This document shows positions 19,824-31,800 of a DNA stretch of 64,000 nt, in pieces. How positions within the stretch are numbered: position 1 is the stretch's first letter; every line of letters begins with the position of its first letter. Under the pieces are notes generated by a model. It did no database searches and had not been told where the DNA came from. It worked only from the letters and a program-made list of their open reading frames with translations. Position numbers and translations under genes: made by a program. This DNA comes from Pseudomonadota bacterium (lineage in GTDB: Bacteria > Pseudomonadota > Gammaproteobacteria > Burkholderiales > Burkholderiaceae_C): the NCBI GenBank assembly GCA_022566735.1, contig JADFIG010000001.1, forward strand, positions 372,001 through 436,000, read 5' to 3'.

Positions 19824-22800
19824 TCATCGGCCCAGCCATCGACCGAGCCAGCCGCCACGCGAGGGCGGCTGTGGCGTGCGTGTCGGCACATCGGGGGAGG
19901 GGGCTTCGGCCGCTTGCGCGGCTGGCGCGGCGGCCAGTTGCCCCAGGGTTTCGAAAATCAGGCGGCGGACGTGGAGCGTCAGGCCGGTGCGCCGCTTGAT
20001 CTCGGTGACCGCGCGCATCGCCAGCAGCGAATGGCCGCCCAGGTTGAAGAAGTTGTCGTCCAGGCCGACGTCCTGGGTGTCGAGCAACTCCTGCCAGACC
20101 TCGGCCATGGCTTTCTCCTCGGGTGTGACCGGGCTGCGCCGGGCGGCTTGGCTGGCCGGTGGGCTGCTGGCAGCGGCTTCCGATGGGCGGGGCAGCGCGC
20201 CGCGATCCACCTTGCCGTTGGGCAGGCGGGGCAAGGCGTCCAGCAGCACGATGTGCTGAGGCAGCATGTGGTCGGGCAGGTCCCGGGCCAGCTGCGACTT
20301 CAGCTCTTGCAGTGCAGGCGTGGCCTGTCGATCGCGAGGCACGCCATAGGCCACCAGGCGGACATCGCCCGGCTGGTCCTCGCGCGTCACCACCACGGCC
20401 TGGCCGATCGCCGGGATGGCCAGCAGCGCGGCCTCGATTTCACCGAGCTCGATGCGGTGGCCGCGGACCTTGACCTGGTGGTCCAGGCGTCCCAGGTGCT
20501 CCAGTTCGCCGTCTGGGCACCAGCGCGCCAGGTCGCCGGTGCGGTAGAGGCGAGCCTCGGGGCGCGACTGGAAGGTGTCGCGCACGAAGCGTTCGGCCGT
20601 GAGCTCGGGGCGGTACAGGTAGCCCGAGCTCACGCCCTCGCCGCCGATGCAGAGCTCACCGGGCGTGCCCACCGGGCAGGGGTGGCCGTGCTCGTCCAGG
20701 ATGTGGACCTGGGTGTTGGCGATGGGGCGGCCGATCCGCATGCCGCCATCGGTCTGAGCGACGCGCCAGCAGGTCGACCAGACCGTGGTTTCGGTCGGGC
20801 CGTACATGTTCCAGACGGCGTCGCAGCGGGCCATCAGATCGCTGGCCAGCCGGGCCGAGAGGGTCTCGCCGCCGACCAGGGCCGTGAAGCCGGGACGGCC
20901 TTGCCAGCCGGCATCGATCAGGGCGTGCCAGGTGCTGGGCGTGGCCTGCATGACGTCGATGCCGTCTTCGATGAGGGCCTTGAGCAGGAAGGGGTCGCGG
21001 GTGTCTTCGCTGCGGCACAGCACGATTTCCGCGCCGACCAGCAGCGGCAGGAACAACTCCAGCACGGAGATGTCGAAGCTCAGCGTGGTGACGGCGAGCA
21101 GGCGCTGATGCGCTTGCAGACCCGGCTGGCGGGCCATGCTGCGCAGGAAGTTCACCACGGCACCGTGCGGAACCACCACCCCCTTGGGCTTGCCCGTGGA
21201 GCCCGAGGTGTAGATCACGTAGGCCGGGTCGTTCAGGGAGGCATCGGCCTGCGGGGCGGGGGGCAGCGGCGTGGCGGGCTGCTGCTGCAGGAGGGCGTCG
21301 TCGAGGTCGGTCAGCAGGGTCTTGTCACGTGGCCAGCGCAGCGCCTGCATGGCGTCGGCGCGGCTGATCACCCAGGCCAGGCGGGCGTCTTCGGCCATGT
21401 AGGCCAGGCGCTCGCCCGGGTAGGCCGGGTCCAGCGGCACGTAGGCGGCGCCGGTCAGCAGCACGCCCAGCAGGCTGGTCAGCAGGTCCGGACAGCGGGG
21501 CATGCACACACCGACCAGGTCACCGCGGCCCAGGCCCTGTGCGCGCAGTTGGTGGGCGATCTGGTGGGCCCGTGCCCACACCTCGGCGTGCGACAGCGGG
21601 CGTTCGCCTGACTGGCTCAGGGCGATGTCGCTGCCCTGGCTGTGCGCGGCCTGCCGCAGCAGGTCCACGATGCTGGCACGCGTCGGCCAGGGACTGGCGG
21701 TGTCGTTCCATTGCTTCAGCGCCTGCACTTCGCGGGGGCACTGTACCGAGACGCTGAGCAGCCGGGTCTCCGACAGGCTGGCCAGGCGTTGCAGCAGGTC
21801 GGAGAGGCGCTCGGCGAAGAGCTGGACGGTGGGCTGGCCGAGGATGGCGGTGTCGTAGCTGAAGGTGAATTCGATGTCGTCTGGCGTTTCGACGCACCAC
21901 AGCGCCAGGTCCTGGGCCGCGCCGACCATGGGGAGGTCGTGCCGCAGATGCTGCACATTGCCCCAGGTCGACGAGCGCTCGCGGGCGTCCTGGTAGGAGA
22001 ACAGCGCCTGGTACAGGGTCGAGCGGCTGGTGTCGCGGGGCGGGCGCAGGGTCCGCACCAGGTGGTCCAGGGGCACGTCGGGATGCGACAGGGCCTCGAT
22101 CACATGGCGCTGGACATGCGCGAACCACTCGCCGACGGTGAGGTCGTCGCGGGGGCGCAGTCGCACGGGCAAGGTGTTGACGAAGAAGCCGATCAGCGAT
22201 TCGAGCTCGGGGTGGTCGCGGCCCCGCACGGGGGTGCCGATCACCAGGTCGTCCTGCCCGGTGAGCTTGTGCAGCAACAGACCGAAGGCGCCCAGCAGGG
22301 TGGTGAACAGGGTGCGGCCCTCGCTTTGTGCCGCAGCCCTCAGCATCCGGGTGGTCTGGGGGTCGAGGCGGAACACCAGCGAGGCCCCCTCGCCGGACAT
22401 CACGGCGGGCCTGGCGTGGTCGAGGGGCAGGGCCAGCGGCGCCGGCAGCGGGCTCAGCTGCCCTTGCCAGAAGGCGGTCTGCCGCTGGAGTGCCTCGCCG
22501 CTCATCCACTGGTTGTGCCAGGCGGCGAAGTCGCCGTGGCTGACAGGCAGGGGAGGCAGCGCAGCCGGTCGGCCGGCCAGGGCAGCGGCATACAGCTCGC
22601 TGAGCTCGTCGTTGAGGATCTGGAAGGACCAGCCGTCCCAGACCAGGTGGTGCACGAGCAGGAACAGCACGTGGTCCTGGTCCGCCAGCTTGAACAGGCG
22701 GATGGCGAAGAGGGGGCCGTGCTCCAGGTCGAAGGGCGTGTGCGAGAGCGCGTTGAGGCGCGTGCGCAGGGTGGCCTCGCGCGCGTCTGCGGGCAGTGCG

Positions 22801-25800
22801 CTGAGGTCTTCCAGCGGCAGGAGGGCGGTCTCCAGCCGGGGCAGGATGCGCTGGCGGTCACCGGAGGGCGTGCGCTCGATCACCGTCCGCAGGGCCGACT
22901 GCCGCGCCACCAGTTGCTGCCAGGCCTGGCTCAGGGCCTCGGCGTTCAGGGGGCCGACCAGGCGGTGGGCCGAAGGGATGTGGTGGGCCACGCTGTGCGG
23001 CGTGAGGTTCTCCAGGTACCAGACGCGTTGCTGCATCTGCGACAGCGGCGCGGTGTCCTGCTCGGCGCGGTGCGGGACGACCAGGGCCGTGCTGGCCGGC
23101 CGGGCGGGCGCCGTCTCGGCCTGGCCGCCGAGTGCCTGGGCCAGCTGTCGCGGCGTGGGGTTGTCGAAGATGGCGTGCACGCTCACCGATTTCCCGGTGC
23201 GCGTGCGGATCTGGGTCACCGCCCGCATCACCAGCAGGGAGTGGCCGCCGCGGTCGAAGAAGTTGTCGTCCAGCCCGAACTGGGGCAGCCCCAGCAGGCC
23301 TCGCCAGACCTCGGCGATCGTGTCTTCCAGGCTGGCGGATGCCGCCGCCGGTGCCGCTGCAGTTGGTGCGGAGGCTGATGCGGGGGGGGATGCCGAGGCC
23401 GGTGCCGCCGCGGCGGGGGCGGGCAGCGAGCCTGGCGAGAAGTCGTAGCCAGACAGCGGCCGATCGGGGTCGGTCACGAAGTCGCGCAGGAGCTGCTCCA
23501 GGCTCCGGGCGAAATGGGCCACCGAGCTGGTTTCCAGCACATCCGCGTTGAAGGTGAAGACGAACTCGATGTGGTTGCGCGTTTCGACGCACCACAGCGC
23601 CAGGTCCTGCGCGGCGCCGAGCATGGGCGTGGGCATGCGCTGGTGGTCGACGTTGCCCCAGCGGGTGGTGCGCTCGCGCACGTCCTGGTAGGAGAAGCTG
23701 ACCTGGTGGATGGGCGGGCGGCTGCGGTCGCGCGGCACCTGCATCTCATGGACCAGGTGGTCGAAAGGCACGTCCGGGTAGGAGAAGGCATCGACCACCA
23801 TGCGGTGCACCGCGCGGAGCCAGTCGTCCAGGGCCATGTCCGGGCGCGGCCGCATGCGCAGCGGCAGCATGTTGACGAAGAAGCCCATCAGGTGCTCCAG
23901 CGCGGGCTGCTCGCGGCCACGCACGGGCGTGCCGATGACGAAGTCGTCCTGGTGACTGACCCTGTGCAAGGCCAGGGCGTAGGCTGCCAGCAAGGTGATG
24001 TAGAGCGTGCGGCCGTGCTGCTGGGCCTGGGCACGCAGCGCGTCGGTGACGTCCTTGGCCAGGTTGAACTGGAAGGAGCCGCCTCGGCCGGACATCACGG
24101 CAGGGCGCGGGTGGTCGATCGGGAATGCCAGCGGCGGGGGCAGGGGCGTGAGCTGCTCGCGCCAGTAGCCGAGCTGGCGCTGCAACTCGGGACCGGTCAT
24201 CCACTCGTTGTGCCAGGCCGCGAAGTCGCCGTAGCTCACGGTCAGTGGCGGCAGCCTCGGCGGGCGGTTTTCCAGGCAGGCGCTGTAGAGCTCGGGCAGG
24301 TCGACGTACAGCAGGTCGAAGGACCACGCATCCCAGATCAGGTGGTGTGCCTGGAACAGCAGGCCATGTTCTTCCGCGGAGAGGCGGAACAGCCTGGCGG
24401 TGAAGAGCGGGCCTTGTTCGAGCTCATAGGGCGTTTCCACCAGCTCGGCAATGACCTTGTTCATCGCGGCCTTGCGGTCGTCGGGCGGCAGGTGGCTGAA
24501 GTCGTCGAAGGGGATCAGGCTGAAGGGCAGCTCGGGCAGGACGCGTTGCACGTCGCCCTGCGGGCCACGCTCGATCACCGTGCGCAGCACGCTCTGGCGC
24601 TGGATCAGCAATTGCCAGGCCCGGTTGAAGGCGTCGACATCCAGCGGGCCGAGCAGGCGGTGTCCGGTCGGAATGCTGTGGACCACGGTGCCCGGCGTGA
24701 GGTTCTCCAGGAACCAGACACGCTCCTGCATCTGCGACAGCGGCGCGGTGGACTGATCGGCCCGGATGGGGATCGTGTCGGCCGCGGAGGGGCTGGGCGC
24801 TGCGCTGCGGGCCTGCTGCGCGTTCATCTGCCACAAGGCCTGACCCAGCTGGCGCGGGGTGGGGTTGTCGAAGATCAGGCGCAGGCCGGGCCGCTGGCCC
24901 AGTGCCTTGGCCAGCAGCGCCGACAGCTTGGCGGCCATCAGCGAGTGGCCGCCTTGCTCGAAGAAATGCTCGGTCTCGCCCAGGCGCTCGCGCCCGAGCA
25001 ACTGGCCCATTTCGCGGGCCACCGTGTCGATGGCCTGTGCAGCGGGGCCGGACGCCGCGGTGGCAGCGGCCGCAGGGGGGGCCGCCTGCGCTGCCACGGC
25101 GACGGCTGGCGCCGCCACGCTGGCGGCGGGCAGCGGCAGGGCCTTGCGATCGACCTTGTTGTTGGGCAGCAGGGGCAGCGAGGGCAGTGCCAGCACGGTG
25201 CGGGGCACCATGTAGTCGGGCAAGGTCTGGCGCAAGGCCGTGCGCAGCGCCGCCGTGTCCAGGGCTGCACCCGCCGAAGGCACCACGTAGCCGATCAGGG
25301 CCATGTCTCCTGGCGTGATGTCGCAGGCCACGACCACGGCACGGGAGACGCCCGCCTGCTTTTCGAGCTGGGCCTCGATCTCGCCGAGTTCGATGCGGTA
25401 GCCGCGGATCTTGACCTGGAAGTCCATGCGGCCCAGGTGCTCGATCTGGCCGTCTTCCCGCCAGCGGCCCAGGTCGCCCGTCCGGTAGACGCGCTGGCCT
25501 GCGCGGGGGCCCCAGGGCAGCGTCACGAAGCGCTCGGCCGTGAGGTCCTCGCGCCCGTGGTAGCCCAGGGCGACGCCGTCGCCGCCGATGCAGATCTCGC
25601 CTTCTGCCCCGACGGGCAGGGCCTGCAGGGCCTCGTCCAGGATCCAGACCTGGGTGTTGTCGATCGGTCGGCCGATGCAGATCCTGGCGGCAGGGTCGGT
25701 CACGTGCGACAGCGTGGACCAGACGGTGGTTTCCGTCGGGCCGTACATGTTCCAGACATCGCAACCCTTGGCCAGCAGTGCGCCGGCCAGCGCGGCGGGC

Positions 25801-28800
25801 AGAGGCTCGCCTCCCACCAGGGCGCGGAAGCCTTTCGGTGCCTGCCAGCCAGCGTCCAGCAGGAGGTGCCAGGTGGTGGGGGTGGCCTGCATGACGGTGG
25901 CGCCTTGCTGGGCGGCCAGGGCCATCAGGGCTTCGCCATCCATGGCCTGGTCACGCGTGGCCAGCACCACGGTGCCGCCGGCGCACAGCGGCAGCAGCAA
26001 TTCCAGGACGGCGATGTCGAAGCTCAGCGTGGTGACGGCCAGCAGGCGATCGGAGGCTTGCAGTCCGGGCTCACGCAGCATCGATGCCAGGAAGTTGCAC
26101 ACCGCGCGGTGGGGCACGGCCACGCCCTTCGGCCGGCCGGTCGAGCCCGAGGTGTAGATCACGTAGGCCGGGGCTTGTGCGTCGCCGTGGAGCGGCAGCG
26201 GGGCATCGCTGAAGGCTTCGAGCCGGGCTGCATCGCGGTCCAGCTGCAACTGCATGGCCTGGGGCAGGCCGCTGGCGTCGGCGCAGGAGGAGTGGGTGAC
26301 GATGCGGGTCAGGCCGGCGTCTTCGGCCATCATCTTCAGGCGCTCGGTCGGGAAGCCCGGGTCCATCGGGACGTAGGCCGCGCCGGTCTTGAGCACGCCC
26401 AGCAGCGCCGGCAGGAGATGGCGGCCGCGGGGCAGGCTGATGCCGACCCGCTGGCCGGGGCCGACGCCTGAGTCCTGCAGCAGGCGCGCGATCCGGTTGG
26501 ACTGCGACTCCAGTTGCCGGTAGCTGAGGCTGCCTTCGTGGGTCACGACGGCCGTGGCGGCGGGCGACCGGTCCGCCTGTCGCGACAACCAGGCTTCCAC
26601 CCGGGCGGGGGTCTCCAGCGTCCGGTCGGTCTGGTTCCAGCTCAGCAGGCGAGCGTCCAGCGCGGCCTCTGCCGGCGGTGCCAGGTGCGCCATCAGGCGG
26701 TCCACCAGTTGCTGGGCCCGCTGGGTGCTGAGGTGCTCGGTGCTGTGGTGCAGGTCGAGCGTGAGTGCGTCGGCCTGTTCGTAGAAATTGAAGAACACCT
26801 CGCCGAGCAGCCCGCGCTTGCGGCCCTCGTGCATGGCCGCCTCCAGGGGCGCCCAGCCCGACAGGTCGACCTTGGGGTTGAGGTTGAAGTACACCGACGT
26901 GAGGGCCGGCCGGCTGCCCTCGGCCTGCAAACCGAGCGCACGTGCGGCTGTGCCCTGGGTCATCAGGGGGTGCTCCATCGCGTCCATGAGCGCGGACTTG
27001 ATGCGGCGCACCTGGTCCTCGGCAGCTTCGCCCTCGGTCAGCTGAAGGCGCAGCGGGAGATCGAGCACGCCATCGGCCAGCAAGGGGCCATGGCGTTCCA
27101 GGCTCTGGGCGGCATAGGGGATGCTGACGACGAAGTCACGCTGGCCGCTGTCGTGTGCGATCAGTTCGGCCACGCCATGCAGCAGCCATTGGAACAAGGT
27201 GGCTTCATGGGCCCTGGCCAGCTCTTTGAGGCGGGCCAGACGCGCGCCGTCGAGGCGACCCCGCACCGTGTCTGCCGCGAAGGTGCGTGGACCGCTCGGC
27301 ACCTTGTCGCCCAGCGCGACCGGCGCTGGCAGGTTCTGCAGGGTCTGCTTCCAGTACGCGAGGCTGTCTCGTCCTTCGGCGCTGTCGAAGCGCTTGTGCT
27401 CGGCCTCGGCGAACCGCAGCGGCGAGGCCGCGGCCGGCCATCGCGGGGCCTGGCCCTGGCTGCGGGCCTGGTAGGCCTGGGCCAGTTCGGCATTGAACAC
27501 GCTGGAGGCCCAGCCATCGAAGACCAGGTGGCTGGCCACGACGTGCACCACCACGCGGCCATCGGCCAGCGTGAGGATGCTGGCGCGCGCCAGCGGGGCC
27601 TGGTCCAGCGGGAAGTCGGTGGCGCTGGCCTGCCATGCGTGCTGCTCCAGGGCCTGGTCGCCATCGGGCCAGGTCCGCAGGTCGACCTCCGAGATGGGCA
27701 CCTGGACGTCCGGGTGGAGGATCTGTCGGGGCTGGTCCAGCTCGAAGCTCAGCTTGAACGCCTCGTGGCGTTGCAGCACGTCCTGCAGTGCCTGCTTGAG
27801 CGCAGCGACATCGACCCGGCCTTTCAGGGTCACGCAGAAGGACTCGTTGAGGGCCAGGCGCGCAGCCGGATCGTAGATCGCCGCCAGCCACCGTTCGGTC
27901 TGGCCCGGTGCCAGGGCCGAGGCAGCGTTTGCCCCGATCGCCGTGGGTGCGGGGGGCGCCAGGCCCTCCCGCGGGGCGATCAGCCCTTGCGCCATCAGCT
28001 CATCGAGCGCGCCGATGAAGGTGTCGGCGACGAGGGTGCAATCCGCATCCGTCATGGCCTCGGTCACGAAGTGGCCGAACTGCTCGTACAGGTGCAGGCC
28101 GCGCAAGCGCGCCAGGTAGTAGAACAGGCTGACGTGGCGGGTGTTGTCGTCCCACTGCAGGCGCCACAGCGAGGCGCAGTGCACGGCCTTGACCGGGGCG
28201 TGGCGGGCAGTGAACGCCGCGTTGATCCGGTCGACCATGCGCTGGGTGCGCGCATTGACGCTGTCGTACAGGGCGCGGCCGCCTTGCTTGAGGTGCCGCA
28301 GCGTGGCGCGGGCCGCGGCCAGGGCCAGCGGGTGGCGCACGAAGGTGCCTGCGAAGTAGGTGACACCCGCTTCCGGGTAAGAGTCGTCGCCATACTGCCA
28401 GTGACCGCCGTCCAGGGCGTCCAGCCACCGGCTGCCACCGGCGATGGCCGCGAAGGGCAGCCCGCCACCGATGATCTTGCCGTAGGTGGCGATGTCGGCG
28501 CGCACGCCGTAGAACTCCTGTGCGCCGCCTGGGGCCACGCGGAAGCCGGTGACCACCTCGTCGAAGATCAGCGCTGCGCCGCCTTGCGTGGCGATCTCGC
28601 GCAGCTGCTGGACGAAGGCCCTGGGCTGCAGCGTCGGGTACTTGTTCTGGATCGGCTCGATCATGATGGCCGCCAGCTCGTGGGCGCACTGGCGCAGCAC
28701 CTCCAGCGACTCGGGGCTGTCGTAGTCGAGCACGAGGATGTTCTCGACCGCGTTGGCCAGGATGCCCGGTGCAGCCGACAGCGAGCGCAGCTGCCTGGTG

Positions 28801-31800
28801 CCGCGCACGATGACCTCGTCGAAGATGCCGTGGTAGCTGTTGTTGAAGATGGCGATCTTCTTGCGGCCCGTGACCGTGCGGGCGATGCGCATGGCGCCCA
28901 TCACCGCTTCGGAGCCCGTGTTGCAGAAGGCCACGCGCTCCATGCCGGTGATGTCGGCGATGAGCTGGGCCACCTCGGCGGCCATCGGGTGCTGCGGGCC
29001 GACCTCGATGCCGCGCTGCAACTGCTCGGCGATGGCCTGCGTGACGTCGGCGGGCTTGTAGCCCAGGAAGTTGGCGCCGAAGCACGACAGCAGGTCGATG
29101 TACGCGTTGCCGTCGATGTCCCACACGCGTGCGCCTTCGGACCGGTCGACCACGATGGGGTAGACCAGGTCCTTCCACAGTGGGTTGAAGCCGGTGACCA
29201 CGCGCGGGTCGGCCATCACCTTGCGGTGCTGCTGGCTGAAGGCCTTGGACCGGCCAGTGCGCGCGTTGTAGCGGCGGATGAAATCATCGATCCACTGCTG
29301 CTGTGCGGGCGTGACGTCGTTGTGCGCGTTCAGCACGATGCGCGCGGACGCGCCAAAGGGCTTTTCCACCAGGGCGTTCTTGCCCGGTTGCTCGGCGCTG
29401 GCCGCGGCCGCGGCGGTGTCGGGCGCGGGGTGGATCACCGCCGAAGGGCAGGTCGCAGCCGGCAGGGCCTGGGCGGGCGTGTGTGTCTGCGGTTGAGCCT
29501 GCGCCTGCGCCTGCGTCGCTGGCAGCGACAGGTTCTGCCCGGAGAGCAAGGCCAGCTGCTGCGACATCAGCTGCATCTGCTGCCGGATCATCTGCTGCAA
29601 GATGCCGCCAGCGTCCATGCCTTGCGCGGCCTGAAGCGGCTGCAGGGCGAGCGTCGACGTGGCTGCCGATGCCGTCGGTGGTGTGGTCGGTGCTGCGGGC
29701 GCGAACTTGTCGGCGGGCAACTGGCTGTCGAAGAAGCTCGCCAGCTTGGCCAGGGTGTCGAGGTCTTCGAGCAGGCGGCGGAAGCGCAGCTTGATGCCGA
29801 AAGACTGCTCGAAGGCCAGCGTGGCCTGGGTGAGCGAGAGGGAGTCCAGGCCCTGGTCCACGAAAGTGGCGTCGCGCTGGACTGATTCGGCGGGCAGGCC
29901 GGCCACATCGCTGAGGATGCGGGCGATTTCTTGCTCGATGCGGGGCAGTCTGTTCATGGCAGGCGGCTGAGTTTGAGCGATGGTTGCGTGCGACAGGGGG
30001 TGGGTCGCGGACGAGGTCAACGGCATGAGGGTTGCCGGAACACTGCGGGTGAACCAGTGGACCTCGCGCAGGAAGGGGTAGGTCGGCAGCGCCAGACGCG
30101 GGCTGCGTGCCGGCACGGGCCAGGCGATGTCGGCGCCCAGTGACCACAGCTGGCCCAGGGCCTGCAGCGCGTGGCGGCTCGGGTCGGTGCTGCCTTGCGC
30201 GGCTTGCTGGGCCGACATCAGCAGCGGCACCACGGCCGGGGCCGGCGCACCCGTGGCGCGGTGCTGTCGCACCAGGGCGGTCAGCGCCTGGCCCGGCCCG
30301 ACTTCGATGAAGAGTGGCTGTCCGCCGCTGGACTCGCCCTGGGGGGCCTGCTCGGCCAGCACGGCACGGCTGAAGGCCACCGGCGCGCGCACCTGGCGTG
30401 CCCAGTAGGCCGGGGCGGTGGCTTCTTCGGCGCGCAGCGGTGCGCCGCTGATGCAGGAGTAGAGCCTGGGCTGGGACGCCTGCGGGCCCTGAGGCATCTG
30501 CAGCCGGGCCTGGGCCAGCGCGGCTTCGACACGCGGCAGGGCGCCGTCCATCGCAGCGCTGTGGAAGGCGTGGGAGACCTTCAGGCGGGTCACCCCGATG
30601 TCGCGGGCTTCCAGCAGGCCGGCCAGTTGCTCGATCTCGGCGTGCGGGCCCGCCACCACCGTGAGCTGGGGGGCGTTGAGCGCGGCGATGTCCACCCCCT
30701 GTGGCAGCAGGGGCTGGAGCGTGCCGACATCGGTGCGCACGGCCAGCATGGCACCGCCGGGCTGCTCGAACATGGCCTGGCCGCGGGCGATGACGGCGCG
30801 CATGGCGTCGCCCACCGACATCACGCCGGCATGGCAGGCCGCGGCGTACTCACCGATGCTGTGGCCGATCATGGCCTGCGGCCGCAGGCCCAGGCTGTCC
30901 AGCCAGGCCGCCAGCGCACAGGAGACGGCGAACAGCGCCGGTTGCGCGTGGCGGGTCTCGGCCAGGGTCGCGGCAGCCTGTGCGTCGTCGGCGCGGGCCT
31001 GCGTCAGCAACTGCCGCAGCGTCTGGGCCAATTCGGCCGGGGCCGCGTCCAGGCAGGCCTCGAAGGCCTCGCGGAAGGCGGGCAAGGCCTCGCACAGGCC
31101 GCGGGCCATGCCCGGGTGCTGCGAGCCCTGGCCGGGAAAGAGGAAGACCAGGCGCGGCGCGCGCAGGACGGTGGCGTTGCCCTGAGCCGGACGCAGGGAT
31201 TGCAGGGCCGCGATGGCCTCGGCATGGTTGGCGGCCACGACCGTGGCGCGCAGGGGCATGGCCAGGCGGCCGCGCATCAGCGTGGCGGCGACTGCGCTCA
31301 GCGGTTGTTCGGGGTGGCGCTGCAGGTGCAGGGCCAGGTCTTGCGCGCGCTGCTGCAGGGCCTGCGGGTGCCGCGCCGACAGGGGCAGGAGTTGCAGCAC
31401 CGCGGCGTCCTGGGACGCGGCAGGGACGGCGGCGGCCGGCGCTTCTTCCAGGATGACGTGGGCGTTGGTGCCCCCCACGCCGAAGGAGCTCACGGCCGCG
31501 CGGCGCGGTGCCTGGCCGCGCGGCCAGGGCTGTGCCTGTGCGCTGACGTGGAATGGCGTGCTGGCGAAATCGATCTGTGGGTTGGGCTGGCTGAAGTGCA
31601 GGGTGCCCGGCACACATTCGCGGTGCAGCGACAGGGTGGCCTTGATCAGGCCCAGCACGCCGGCGGCCGCCACCAGGTGCCCCACATGCCCCTTGATGGA
31701 GCCCAGCAGGCAGTAGCCGGTGTCGCGGGTGTCGCCCGACCAGGCGCGGCTGAGGGCCGCCACCTCGATGGGGTCGCCCAGGGCCGTGCCCGTGCCGTGG

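Noticed and set aside
19824-20030. A terminal thioesterase or reductase domain at the end of the megasynthase
   Set aside because: Only about 67 residues follow the PCP4 serine, and they are a Pro/Ala-rich tail with no hydrolase motif.
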